Origin: a virus
Virus record (IMG/VR): IMGVR_UViG_3300037493_001544
Coordinates: 1 to 39,047 of that record
Strand: one strand, 5' to 3'
DNA length: 39,047 nt
The notes under the pieces: generated by a model
What the model was told of the DNA's origin: nothing
Database searches by the model: none
The model's input: only the letters and a program-made list of their open reading frames with translations
Shown: positions 1-7,455 of the stretch, in pieces
Position numbering within the stretch: position 1 is the stretch's first letter
Layout of the letters: every line of letters starts with the position of its first letter
Made by a program: the position numbers and the translations under genes

Positions 1-54
1 AAGAAACCAGTTAGAAGAAAACCTCCAGTTAAACGAACAGTAACTAAAAAATAA
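1..54 (+). CDS. C-terminal end of a basic protein (partial)
   Basis: The window opens inside a coding frame that reads 17 codons to TAA at 52-54. The visible tail is very basic (KKPVRRKPPVKRTVTKK), with Lys, Arg and Pro dominating. The next gene starts 4 bases after the stop, so it probably belongs to the same lysis/structural transcript. The rest lies upstream of the window and its function cannot be judged. Basic tails of this kind occur in phage DNA-binding and virion proteins, which is only a suggestion here. Confidence 0.6.
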   Translation, partial: KKPVRRKPPVKRTVTKK

Positions 55-58
55 TATT

Positions 59-283
59 ATGAGTTTTTGGAAAGAACTAGTAAGTGATGAATCAGATAGA
101 GTTTCATCTAAACGTGTAGCAGGACTTTTATGTGTTGTTGCACTTGTAGCATCTTTAATTGCTAATACATTCAGTCATGAATCAGTTAAACCTTCAGACA
201 TTCTTGTAGAGTCTGTAGCTTTATTTGCATTCGGTGCATTGGGCCTTACATCAATTGATAAATTTACTAAAAACAAACAATAA
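59..283 (+). CDS. Putative holin (two-TM small membrane protein)
   Basis: A 74-residue protein with a charged N-terminus (residues 1-18), a hydrophobic helix at about 20-38, a short polar loop, a second hydrophobic helix at about 48-66 and a basic C-terminus. The size, two membrane segments and basic tail fit small phage holins, which form inner-membrane lesions that release the endolysin. The context supports this: its TAA stop overlaps the ATG of the endolysin gene (TAATG), and spanin-like genes follow. No family-specific motif is recognised, so it could be another small phage membrane protein. The holin role is inferred from position and topology. Confidence 0.6.
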   Translation: MSFWKELVSDESDRVSSKRVAGLLCVVALVASLIANTFSHESVKPSDILVESVALFAFGALGLTSIDKFTKNKQ

Positions 284-744
284 TGCAATTATCAGAAAAC
301 CTATCACTAGCAGAAGTAATGAGATCAGAAACTGCTAAAAGAAAAGGAGTTAGTAACATGCCTACTCCTGAACACATTGAAAACTTTAAGAAGTTAGCTG
401 AGAATATATTCCAACCTATCAGAAAACATTTTAATAAACCAATTCATATTTCTTCTGGTTACAGAAGTGCTGCTTTAAACAAAGCAATTGGTGGAGCAGC
501 TTCTTCACAACATTGTACAGGTGAAGCTATCGATATTGATATGGATGGTACATCTATTACAAACGCACAGATATTCAACTACATTAAAGATAACTTAAAC
601 TTTGATCAGTTGATCTGGGAATTTGGAACAGCATCTAATCCTGATTGGGTTCATGTATCATATGAGTCTACAGGTAAACAGAGAAAACAAATTCTTAAAG
701 CTTTAAAAGTTAACGGTAAAACTAGCTATGCTCCATATAAGTAA
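283..744 (+). CDS. Endolysin, peptidase M15-type (D-Ala-D-Ala carboxypeptidase-like)
   Basis: This 153-residue protein looks like a zinc peptidase of the M15 group that cuts peptide cross-links in peptidoglycan. The usual SxHxxGxAxD signature is seen as SSQHCTGEAIDID (His77, Asp84), and the third zinc ligand sits in DWVHVSY (His124). The SSGYRS stretch at 57-62 is also typical of the family. There is no signal peptide, so export through a holin is expected, and a two-TM candidate lies directly upstream. The start overlaps the stop of that gene, suggesting translational coupling. Its end overlaps the next gene by 17 nt. Confidence 0.88.
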   Translation: MQLSENLSLAEVMRSETAKRKGVSNMPTPEHIENFKKLAENIFQPIRKHFNKPIHISSGYRSAALNKAIGGAASSQHCTGEAIDIDMDGTSITNAQIFNYIKDNLNFDQLIWEFGTASNPDWVHVSYESTGKQRKQILKALKVNGKTSYAPYK

Positions 745-1063
745 TTTTATAAAACAGCAATGGTTAGGATCCATCCTAATAGTATTCTTCGTTCTGTTCC
801 TTCTTTATGGGATGGAAAAGAAGAATGAATTGCTTGTAGAAAAACAACGTCTTGAGAAAGAGATAGAGGTGCTAGAAGAACGTGAAGAATCACACTGGCA
901 TTCTCTTGATAGTTTAAAATCTCACAAGGACGTAATTATAGAAAAACAAAAAACATTAATACAATTACAACATGATACAATTAAAGTTATCGATACTATT
1001 GCTTTTAGTAAGCTTCAACAGTTTTTCACAGACAGATACTATCAAGAAGATAGTGCTGAATGA
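728..1063 (+). CDS. Putative inner-membrane spanin subunit (Rz-like)
   Basis: A 111-residue protein with one N-terminal membrane anchor (about residues 13-28) followed by a long charged heptad-rich stretch (about 32-95) predicted to form a coiled coil. This is the architecture of i-spanins, which sit in the inner membrane and reach across the periplasm to fuse it with the outer membrane in the last step of lysis. It starts inside the endolysin gene, and its last 92 nt overlap out of frame with a gene whose product has a signal peptide, like lambda Rz/Rz1. No sequence signature proves the role. It is inferred from topology and gene order. Confidence 0.6.
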   Translation: MLHISNFIKQQWLGSILIVFFVLFLLYGMEKKNELLVEKQRLEKEIEVLEEREESHWHSLDSLKSHKDVIIEKQKTLIQLQHDTIKVIDTIAFSKLQQFFTDRYYQEDSAE

Positions 1064-1439
1064 GAAAGTAGCTAGAGAAGTAGTTAAAGATCTTGTTAAA
1101 GGAGATTTGTGTGAAAAACATTTAGAGTTAAAAGATGAAGAGATTGATAATCTTCATCAACAAATTGTTGAACTTACTGAAGTTATCAAGATTCAGGAAC
1201 AGATCATCTCTAAGAAAGATGAAATCATCACTGTTCAAGATAAAGCAATAGGATGGTGGAAGAAGCCTGAGCTTCATGGATACCTAGGAGTTCAAACCGT
1301 AAACTCTAGTTTAGTTGATCCATATTTATATGGAACATTGTTATTACAATTTCCTAAATTCAGTGTAGGAGGACAATACTTTGCACAACCAAATAATCCA
1401 TCAGGGTATGGATTCATTGTAGAATATAACTTATTTTAA
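972..1439 (+). CDS. Exported coiled-coil protein, candidate outer-membrane spanin partner
   Basis: A 155-residue protein with a clear signal peptide: a Lys near the N-terminus, a Leu-rich core at about 5-14, and probable cleavage near SFSQ-TD. The mature part has a coiled coil (about 45-95) and then a Gly/aromatic-rich region ending in Phe, which looks like paired outer-membrane beta strands. It begins inside the Rz-like gene in another frame, as Rz1 does in lambda. Unlike classical Rz1 it lacks a lipobox Cys and is longer. It could instead be an unrelated secreted virion or lysis protein. The spanin role is an inference. Confidence 0.5.
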   Translation: MIQLKLSILLLLVSFNSFSQTDTIKKIVLNEKVAREVVKDLVKGDLCEKHLELKDEEIDNLHQQIVELTEVIKIQEQIISKKDEIITVQDKAIGWWKKPELHGYLGVQTVNSSLVDPYLYGTLLLQFPKFSVGGQYFAQPNNPSGYGFIVEYNLF

Positions 1440-1442
1440 ATC

Positions 1443-1580
1443 ATGGCAAAACAAACCAACACAGTAGAGAAAAGAATCAAGATTAAAGTGAGCAGACCAG
1501 GTGTCCATGCTAAAACAAAGACATCGAAGCTTAAATCTTCAAAGAACTATAAGAAACTTTATAAAGGTCAAGGTAAATAA
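1443..1580 (+). CDS. Small basic phage protein, unknown function
   Basis: Direct translation gives a 45-residue, strongly basic protein from ATG 1443 to TAA 1578-1580. It contains a Pro-Gly-Val-His-Ala-Lys-Thr-Lys-Thr-Ser-Lys stretch and ends in YKKLYKGQGK. From memory, similar short proteins with a KTSKxKxSKNYKKxYxGQGK-type end recur in Bacteroidota phages, with no known role. It is the last gene before a terminator, three bases after the spanin-like gene, so it probably shares that transcript. The start uses the recurring AATCATGGC context seen in several genes of this arm. Confidence 0.7.
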   Translation: MAKQTNTVEKRIKIKVSRPGVHAKTKTSKLKSSKNYKKLYKGQGK

Positions 1581-1586
1581 TCAAAC

Positions 1587-1616
1587 TAGTTAGACTCGTT
1601 CTAACTATTTTTGTTA
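1587..1616 (+). terminator. Rho-independent terminator of the lysis block
   Basis: A perfect 8-bp stem (TAGTTAGA at 1587-1594 and TCTAACTA at 1600-1607) with a 5-nt loop is followed by a short T-run. It lies just after the 45-codon gene and before a promoter-like box, so it separates the lysis block from the fibre block. Confidence 0.7.
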
Positions 1617-1658
1617 TTTTATTTTGGTGAAAATCACTTACTTATCGTGAAAAATAAT

Positions 1659-1666
1659 TATTTTTG
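1659..1666 (+). promoter_or_regulatory. Candidate Bacteroidota -7 promoter box (fibre block)
   Basis: TATTTTTG matches the Bacteroidota -7 consensus TAnnTTTG. It sits 24 nt before the ATG of the repeat-fibre gene and after the terminator at 1587-1616. No clear -33 element is seen at the expected spacing, so the call is tentative. Confidence 0.4.
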
Positions 1667-1690
1667 TATAATAAATAAAAATTTAAAATC

Positions 1691-3340
1691 ATGGCTATAC
1701 CATCTAGACAAATAGGTTGGAAAACAGAAGATAACCTTTTATGGCAGATCTCTAAACAGCTACAATATCTAACACAAGTAACATCAACAGTAGTTGGTGG
1801 TTCATCAGGTCCATTTAAATATAACACTAACACTACAGGTATAGAACCTTGTTTAGGCACTAATGATGCGAGTGGAACATTATCAACTATTGGTGGTGGT
1901 CAATATAATACTGCTTCTTGTGATAAGTCTTTTGTAGGTGGTGGTTATTGTAATATTTCATCAAATTATTATTCAACAGTTGGTGGTGGTAGTTATAATA
2001 CTGCTTCTGGTGCAAATTCTACAATTGGTGGAGGTAAAGTAAATACTGCTTCTGGAATTTCTTCAACTGTTGGTGGTGGTTCAACTAATACTGCTTCTGC
2101 AAGAAATTCATCTGTTGGTGGTGGAAAATCAAATACTTCTTCTGGAATTTCTTCAACTGTTGGTGGTGGTGCTTCAAATATTGCTTCGGGTTATTATTCT
2201 ACTATTGGTGGTGGAACTGGAAATTATGCTTGTATTAATTATTCAACAATTGGTGGTGGTCGTCAAAATAGTGCATGTGGAGAATTTTCAACAATAGGTG
2301 GTGGTGTTACTAATACTGCTTCTGGTTTTAATTCAACAATAGGAGGTGGTCAATCTAATACTGCTTCTGGTTATTATTCTATTATTGGTGGTGGTCTTTC
2401 AAATACTGCTTCTGGTTGTTATTCAATAATTGGTGGTGGAGATAGCAATATTGCTTCTTGTTATTTTGCAACTATTGGAGGTGGTAAGTTTAACTATGCT
2501 ACTAATCAATACGCAACGATTGCAGGTGGTCTTCAAAACTATTCTTGCGGACAGGTTTCTTTTGTTGGTGCAGGAGTTCAAAATTTGGCTTATGGAAACT
2601 TATCGGTAATTGGTGGTGGATTACAGAACTATGCGTATTGTACATTTACCGCAGTAGTTGGAGGTCAACTCAATGAAGCAATTAATAATTTTGCGATTGT
2701 AGGAGGTGGTTATAAAAATAGTGCGATTGCAGGTTTATCTACCATATTTGGCGGAAGTTATAATGTCGTAACTCAAACTTTTTCAAATATACTTGGGGGT
2801 TATCGTAGTACAGTATCAGGAGTGCAGTCATCTATTGTCGGTGGAGAATATAATATAGTTAGTGGAGCAAGGTCTTTTATTGGGGGAGGTCGTCAAAACG
2901 TTATTTCATCACAATATTCAATAATTGGGGGAGGTCGTCAAAATAACGCTTTAAGAAATTGTTCAACAATTGGTGGTGGTTCTAATAATACTTCTTCTGG
3001 TTATGGTTCAACAATTGGTGGTGGTAGAAATAATACTGCTTCAGGAGCTTGTTCAACAATAGGAGGTGGTTATCAAAATACTGCATCTGGTTATTATTCT
3101 TCTGTTGGTGGTGGTTATGATAATACTGCTTCTGGTTGTGCTTCAGCAATATTAGGAGGGCAATATAACACAACAAATACTTGTGATTCTGCAATGATTG
3201 TAGGAAGCAATATAACTGCCGATAGAGTGTGTACTACATTTGTAAATAACTTATCAATTAAAAATATACCTACTGCAAGTGCAGGTTTGCCAAGTGGTTC
3301 TGTATGGAGTAATGTTGGAATATTAAATATTGTACCTTAA
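1691..3340 (+). CDS. Repeat-fibre protein: anchor domain plus 30 tandem 15-residue beta-roll-like repeats
   Basis: This 549-residue protein is probably a tail-fibre or surface adhesin. Residues 1-30 form a short module (MAIPSRQIGW ... LLWQISKQL) shared with the small gene that follows. Residues from about 64 to 513 form 30 uninterrupted repeats of 15 residues with pattern S-T-I-G-G-G-x-x-N-T-A-S-G-x-x. The pattern recalls YadA/Hep_Hag head repeats, which fold as trimeric beta-rolls. Variable residues cluster at repeat positions 7-8 and 14-15. Repeats 1-13 and 25-28 are near-uniform, while 14-24 are divergent. The last residues (IPTASAGLPSGSVWSN) resemble a short tail-protein cap. A host-recognition role is inferred. 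Confidence 0.8.
   Translation: MAIPSRQIGWKTEDNLLWQISKQLQYLTQVTSTVVGGSSGPFKYNTNTTGIEPCLGTNDASGTLSTIGGGQYNTASCDKSFVGGGYCNISSNYYSTVGGGSYNTASGANSTIGGGKVNTASGISSTVGGGSTNTASARNSSVGGGKSNTSSGISSTVGGGASNIASGYYSTIGGGTGNYACINYSTIGGGRQNSACGEFSTIGGGVTNTASGFNSTIGGGQSNTASGYYSIIGGGLSNTASGCYSIIGGGDSNIASCYFATIGGGKFNYATNQYATIAGGLQNYSCGQVSFVGAGVQNLAYGNLSVIGGGLQNYAYCTFTAVVGGQLNEAINNFAIVGGGYKNSAIAGLSTIFGGSYNVVTQTFSNILGGYRSTVSGVQSSIVGGEYNIVSGARSFIGGGRQNVISSQYSIIGGGRQNNALRNCSTIGGGSNNTSSGYGSTIGGGRNNTASGACSTIGGGYQNTASGYYSSVGGGYDNTASGCASAILGGQYNTTNTCDSAMIVGSNITADRVCTTFVNNLSIKNIPTASAGLPSGSVWSNVGILNIVP
1880..3229 (+). repeat. 30 x 45-bp in-frame tandem repeat array
   Basis: The coding array has a 45-bp period built on GGTGGTGGT (Gly-Gly-Gly) and AATACTGCTTCTGG (Asn-Thr-Ala-Ser-Gly). 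Outer units are close to identical at DNA level. Central units (about 2465-2960) differ in codons and residues. Unit number could change by recombination without breaking the frame. Confidence 0.8.
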
Positions 3341-3353
3341 TAAATAAATAATC

Positions 3354-3524
3354 ATGGCTATACCTAGTAGACAAATCGGATGGAGCACTACAGCTAACTT
3401 GCTTTGGCAGATATCCAAACAATTAGAATATTTAACATGTGTAGCAGCTGGTGGATGTGGTACAACTACAACTACTACTACAACAATAGCACCCACTACA
3501 ACATCTACAACAACAGCATTATAA
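3354..3524 (+). CDS. Small anchor-plus-Thr-tail protein (mucin-like), shares N-terminus with the repeat fibre
   Basis: Direct translation gives 56 residues from ATG 3354 to TAA 3522-3524. The first 28 residues (MAIPSRQIGW ... NLLWQISKQLEYLT) are closely related to the start of the 549-residue fibre upstream. After a Cys-containing hinge (CVAAGGCG) comes a Thr/Pro tail of the type TTTTTTTTIAPTTTSTTTAL. The shared N-terminus looks like a virion docking module, and the tail looks like an extended, O-glycosylatable stalk. A glycosyltransferase gene follows after 25 nt. It could be a decayed fibre gene, but the clean frame and the related tails in two later genes argue against that. Confidence 0.72.
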   Translation: MAIPSRQIGWSTTANLLWQISKQLEYLTCVAAGGCGTTTTTTTTIAPTTTSTTTAL

Positions 3525-3549
3525 ATAATCATATTAAACCAACTACATT

Positions 3550-4566
3550 ATGAAAGATTTAAAATTTGTTCAAGCTTGCCCAAGCGATATTTATTACACA
3601 TGGCAAGTGAATCTTTGGATGGAGAGTCTTAAAGAAATAGGACATTCTGACAAAGCAATCAATTTAATATTCACTCCTAAAGGAAGAGAGAATAGAGATA
3701 AGTGGAAACAGATCGAAGATCTATATCCAGAAGGTGAGTTTCATTACTATGAAGATGAGGATAATTTAAATCGATTGATTGGAATCTATATTCCTGTACT
3801 ACGTCCATATGTTCTTTGGAAACATTTCAAGAAACATCCTGAACTAAGTGAAAAAGCAATCTTCTATTGTGACTCTGACATTCTATTCATGAAGGATTTC
3901 AATGTAGATCAATTCTTAGAAGATGGAATATGTTACTTATCAGATACAAATAGTTATATCAATGCTAGTTATTTTGACAGTAAAATTAATCAGGTACTTC
4001 CAGAAAAACTGGAAGAATACAAAACTAGAGATGTTCTTGCAGAAATTGCGAGTGTTGTAGGAATAAGTAGAGAAATAGCTGAAGCTAATAATGATCATTC
4101 AGGAGGAGCACAATATCTATTAAAGAATATAGATGGTGACTTCTGGAGTAAGGTGATGAATGATTGTATTCTTATTAGAACCTATTTACAGAAAGTAAAT
4201 AGAGAGTTCTTTAAAGATGAAAATGCTGGATACCAAAGTTGGTGTGCTGATATGTGGGCTGTTCTTTGGAACATTTGGTTAAGAGATGGAGAAACTAAAG
4301 TGGTTCCAGAATTAGCATTTGCTTGGGCAACTGATCCTATATCAAAACTAGATACATACACAATCTTTCATAATGCAGGAATAGTTTCTGAGACAGGTAA
4401 TGGATATCCTGCTTTCTATAAAGGTAAATATCATATGGGAACTGATCCAACAAAAGATCCTAACCTAGATGCTATTCTTAATGATGAACAATCAAAAAAA
4501 TATTGTACGTGGTTTTATGCCACTAAGCTAAATGAAATCAAAAACAAATATAACCTAAACTATTAA
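3550..4566 (+). CDS. Glycosyltransferase (GT-A-like, DxD), candidate modifier of the Thr-rich proteins
   Basis: A 338-residue protein with features of a nucleotide-sugar glycosyltransferase: a DxD metal/sugar-nucleotide motif in YCDSDILF (Asp108-Asp110), preceded by RPYVLW, and late His motifs (FHNAGIV and KYHMGTD). An early YTWQ motif at 16-19 and the RP-then-DxD layout loosely recall the plant hydroxyproline O-arabinosyltransferase / Ser-galactosyltransferase families. That is a recollection of layout, not an alignment. No signal peptide or TM is seen, so it would act in the cytoplasm. It lies between three genes encoding Thr/Pro-rich tails, which makes those tails its most likely substrates by context. 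Confidence 0.72.
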   Translation: MKDLKFVQACPSDIYYTWQVNLWMESLKEIGHSDKAINLIFTPKGRENRDKWKQIEDLYPEGEFHYYEDEDNLNRLIGIYIPVLRPYVLWKHFKKHPELSEKAIFYCDSDILFMKDFNVDQFLEDGICYLSDTNSYINASYFDSKINQVLPEKLEEYKTRDVLAEIASVVGISREIAEANNDHSGGAQYLLKNIDGDFWSKVMNDCILIRTYLQKVNREFFKDENAGYQSWCADMWAVLWNIWLRDGETKVVPELAFAWATDPISKLDTYTIFHNAGIVSETGNGYPAFYKGKYHMGTDPTKDPNLDAILNDEQSKKYCTWFYATKLNEIKNKYNLNY

Positions 4567-4584
4567 CCATAAATTAAAAAACAC

Positions 4585-4824
4585 ATGGGAAGCATTAATT
4601 CAAGACCTTTAAAGGCTTATGTTAGATTCGATGGATCTGGCAGAATAGTTGCAGGAAGTTTGATTCTTAGAAAGAACAAACCTAAAGTTGGTAAATGGAA
4701 AGAGATTCCAGCATATGAGTGCTGTAATTATACTACCACTACAACCACTACAGCTGCTCCAACAACAACAAGTACAACAACTGTAGCTCCAACTACTACT
4801 ACAACAACAACAATACCTGGATAA
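4585..4824 (+). CDS. Anchor-B plus Thr/Pro-rich tail protein, copy 1
   Basis: A 79-residue protein with two parts. Residues 8-49 form a compact domain (LKAYVRFDGSGRIV ... KPKVGKWKEI ... ECC). Residues 51-79 are almost only Thr with Ala-Pro breaks. The domain is closely related to that of the next gene, so the two are tandem duplicates. The Cys pair just before the tail could hold subunits together. A surface decoration or short-fibre role is inferred from the mucin-like tail and the fibre-gene context. Its function is otherwise unknown. Confidence 0.7.
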   Translation: MGSINSRPLKAYVRFDGSGRIVAGSLILRKNKPKVGKWKEIPAYECCNYTTTTTTTAAPTTTSTTTVAPTTTTTTTIPG

Positions 4825-4826
4825 TC

Positions 4827-5039
4827 ATGGCTAGAAGTAATAACAATAATAAGCTTAAAGCTTTTGTACGTTTTGATGGTTCAGGACGTATTGTACCTAG
4901 TAGTTTAATTGTACAAGCATTTAAACCAAAGGTTGGTAACTGGCAAGAAATAGATGCTAAAGAATGTTGTAATTATACAACTACAACCACCACAACTATA
5001 GCACCTACTACAACCACCACAACTACTGGTCCAGCATAA
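4827..5039 (+). CDS. Anchor-B plus Thr/Pro-rich tail protein, copy 2
   Basis: A 70-residue paralogue of the gene two bases upstream: the same LKAxVRFDGSGRIV core, the same KPKVGxWxEI segment, and the same ECCNYTTTTTTT junction into a shorter Thr/Pro tail. The N-terminus differs (an Asn-rich stretch), which suggests the copies have diverged. The tail differs in length from copy 1, as expected if ACW triplet repeats expand and contract. The start uses the AATCATGGC context. The role is unknown and likely matches copy 1. Confidence 0.7.
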   Translation: MARSNNNNKLKAFVRFDGSGRIVPSSLIVQAFKPKVGNWQEIDAKECCNYTTTTTTTIAPTTTTTTTGPA

Positions 5040-5056
5040 TTTAAAAACTAAACAAC

Positions 5057-5470
5057 ATGGCACTAAAATCCCTATTTCCAAATGAAATGATGGAAAGCAA
5101 AGGAAGTGAACTTTCATTAGATAGTATTGCTGCAAAGCTTACTTACTTTCACGAGCAATTACATTTATTGCACTGGCAAACAAGCTCATATGCAGAGCAT
5201 CAAGCTTTAGGAGGATTGTACGATTATGTACATGATTTTAAAGATGGATTGGTAGAAAAGATTATGGGATATACAGGTAAAAGACCTGGTATTTATAAAA
5301 TTGAACCTCTTACAAACTGCAAACCTGAACAATGTGTAGCTGATCTTATGTCATTTGCATCTTCCTTAAAGATGTATGGAGAGAAGAACAGTTTTCACGA
5401 TGTATGCAACTTAGCTGATGCATTATCAGGAGAAGCGGCAAAAACCAAGTATTTGTTAACATTGTCATAA
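5057..5470 (+). CDS. Dps/ferritin-like protein
   Basis: A 137-residue helical protein resembling the Dps-like family found in large phages (close to DUF5856, from memory). The segment LTYFHEQLHLLHWQT, followed by a second His (48) and the DGLVEKI stretch (Asp63, Glu67 with the D-x3-E spacing of Dps), resembles the Dps ferroxidase layout HW...H...D...D-x3-E, with a shorter loop between. Dps proteins bind iron and often DNA. In a phage it might protect DNA or form a small shell. It sits between fibre genes, so a virion or late role is possible. Residue equivalence is judged by eye. Confidence 0.68.
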   Translation: MALKSLFPNEMMESKGSELSLDSIAAKLTYFHEQLHLLHWQTSSYAEHQALGGLYDYVHDFKDGLVEKIMGYTGKRPGIYKIEPLTNCKPEQCVADLMSFASSLKMYGEKNSFHDVCNLADALSGEAAKTKYLLTLS

Positions 5471-5754
5471 TGGAGATAAACAGAAAACATTTTCCAAAGG
5501 TGATGCAAGATAACGATGAGGTTTTTCTTGCTCACCTAGAAGGTGTAATAAGTTCTGTTGATGAATTATGTAGTCTTGAGATTACAAAGAATACCCATAG
5601 CTATAGATTTAGAATAGCAGCTAGTCATCCAATGTATAACAACATGCTTATAGAAGAGATTCTTAAGTTCTGCAATATGTTCAACATCAGAGTGGATATG
5701 AGTAAATCAATTAAAACATCAAGTGTAATAACATTTGAAATAAACTTAGATTAA
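5470..5754 (+). CDS. Unknown protein
   Basis: A 94-residue protein of unknown function. It alternates predicted helices and strands (for example [12 protein letters not shown], then [12 protein letters not shown], and a final strand VITFEINL), suggesting a small alpha/beta fold. There is no signal peptide, TM segment or Cys cluster beyond two isolated Cys. The ATG overlaps the stop of the Dps-like gene (TAATG), and the spike gene follows one base after its stop, so it is probably cotranslated with both. Confidence 0.7.
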   Translation: MEINRKHFPKVMQDNDEVFLAHLEGVISSVDELCSLEITKNTHSYRFRIAASHPMYNNMLIEEILKFCNMFNIRVDMSKSIKTSSVITFEINLD

Positions 5755-5755
5755 T

Positions 5756-7387
5756 ATGGCAACATTTATAAAAGCAGGATTTTGGGAACAATTATGTAAA
5801 CCTTGTACAGGATACAAGGGATGGCTTAATCTTGATGAGTTAATCAAGAAACTAGCAAGTACAGTGGTTGGTCCTCAAGGACCTCAAGGAATTCAAGGAG
5901 AACAAGGAATACAAGGTGTTGCAGGTCCACAAGGAATACAAGGTGAAACAGGTGCTGCATTGACAGTGCTTGGATCCTATCCAGATCTTGCTGCATTCTT
6001 AGCAGGAGCTGGTGGTTCACCAGGATTACCTGGAGAAGCTTGGTTACTTGAATCAGATGGATCTTTAATGATTTGGAACACAGCAACTAATGTTTGGGAA
6101 GATGTAGGTGATCTACAAGGACCACAAGGGATACAGGGAATTCAGGGACCACAGGGTGAACAAGGTGTTCAAGGGGTGCAAGGTATTCAAGGAGTACCTG
6201 GAATATCTGAATTAGTTGGAAATACTTTATTTGTTGATGCTGTTTATGGTAATGATACAAATGCAGCTTTAAATCCTAATTCAGTTCCATTTTTAACTAT
6301 ATCTGCTGCTTTAGCAATTGCTACTTCTGGTACAAATGTTATTATTAATGCAGGTACATATAATGAAGTTATAACTATTCCTGCTGGAGTATGTGTAACA
6401 GGAGCAAGTACACAAGCAGTAATTATTCAAAAATTAGGGGTTACTGCTAATACAACTTTAGTTACTTTAAGTTCTAATGCAAGGATGGAAAATGTTACTT
6501 GTAATTTAACTTCAGCTGGTAACTATAATCTTGTTGGTGTAGAATACGTTAGTGGAGCATCTATTACAGCTAAAATAAGAACATGTGTTATAAATGTTAC
6601 ATCAACTACTGTTAATGGACCAAGTATCACAGGTGCTTTATCAGCAGGAACTTCAGCTACCACTTTTTCTGCAACAGATGCTATTGCAAGAACTACGATA
6701 AATGTTATATCAAGTAGTACAGGGGTATCAAGAGGAGTTTATGTGAGTGGGCCAAATAGATTTACAGTTAGAGAAACAAATATTTATGCAAGAGGTACAG
6801 GAAGTAATATTATTGGTTTTGAAACTAATGACGCTTCTGCTGTTTCTGCAATAAGAACTTCTACAATTAGTGGAGCTTTATATGATGTAAATAGAAATTT
6901 AGGTACAATGCTTATTGGTGGTACAGACTTAGTAAATAATACTGCTAATGGTAATTCTTTTACAGCTACACAAGCACCAGCATCATTCTCTTTTGGAACT
7001 ATAAATGGTCTTGGCACAAATAGAAGATATTATATGCTTACTGGAACTATACCAGTTGGACAATTAGTCAATGAGGCAAAAACGAATCCTTACGACCCCT
7101 TACTTGCTTTACCAGTGCCAGTTACACAATTATCTTTAGTAATTACTGTAACTATGGCTTATCAACCAGCTTTACCACCAGGAACAGCTGTTACACTTAA
7201 TATTTATAAAAATTCATCTTTAACACCTGAAATAACTTTAACAATGTTACCTGCTGATGGCGGTTTAAAAAGATTAGATACTCAATCTTTTTCACTTGGC
7301 ACTTTAGATGTAATTAGAGTAACTGTAGAAACAACTGGTAATGTTGGAGCTGGAGGAGCATTTCAAGCTGTAATAGGATACTATTAA
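5756..7387 (+). CDS. Tail fibre/spike with collagen-like repeats and beta-helix
   Basis: A 543-residue fibre protein. Residues 1-36 are an N-terminal module (a third anchor type, with KPCTGYKGW). Residues 39-66 and 122-149 are two blocks of collagen-like Gly-x-y triplets (GPQ, GIQ, GEQ), separated by a small domain at about 70-118 ending in a [16 protein letters not shown] stretch often seen in phage fibres. Residues about 158-400 begin with FVDAVYGND and TISAALAIA, the usual opening of a right-handed parallel beta-helix of the pectate-lyase type. About 400-543 looks like a beta-rich cap. It probably binds or cuts a surface glycan. No catalytic residues can be named. Confidence 0.8.
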   Translation: MATFIKAGFWEQLCKPCTGYKGWLNLDELIKKLASTVVGPQGPQGIQGEQGIQGVAGPQGIQGETGAALTVLGSYPDLAAFLAGAGGSPGLPGEAWLLESDGSLMIWNTATNVWEDVGDLQGPQGIQGIQGPQGEQGVQGVQGIQGVPGISELVGNTLFVDAVYGNDTNAALNPNSVPFLTISAALAIATSGTNVIINAGTYNEVITIPAGVCVTGASTQAVIIQKLGVTANTTLVTLSSNARMENVTCNLTSAGNYNLVGVEYVSGASITAKIRTCVINVTSTTVNGPSITGALSAGTSATTFSATDAIARTTINVISSSTGVSRGVYVSGPNRFTVRETNIYARGTGSNIIGFETNDASAVSAIRTSTISGALYDVNRNLGTMLIGGTDLVNNTANGNSFTATQAPASFSFGTINGLGTNRRYYMLTGTIPVGQLVNEAKTNPYDPLLALPVPVTQLSLVITVTMAYQPALPPGTAVTLNIYKNSSLTPEITLTMLPADGGLKRLDTQSFSLGTLDVIRVTVETTGNVGAGGAFQAVIGYY

Positions 7388-7455
7388 AATTACAATAAAT
7401 TAATATGTCATATTATTCAGAAATTTTTACATTAAACAAAATCTATTAGACTGTA

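Noticed and set aside
2070-2297. Reading frame in another + frame inside the repeat fibre
   Set aside because: It is a Val/Leu-rich shadow produced by the GGT-rich repeats.
1880-3229. Tandem 45-bp repeats as a CRISPR array
   Set aside because: The repeats are contiguous, in frame and coding with no spacers, and there are no cas genes.
1880-3229. Diversity-generating retroelement target
   Set aside because: No reverse transcriptase or template repeat is visible, and the variation is spread through many units rather than A-directed in one region.
2982-3532. Reverse-strand frames with Asn/Gln- or Val-rich composition
   Set aside because: They are antisense shadows of the repeats and of the Thr-tail tract.
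7404-7448. 14-codon frame before the Lys-rich cluster
   Set aside because: It is too short, with no coding character and no conserved pattern that I can see.
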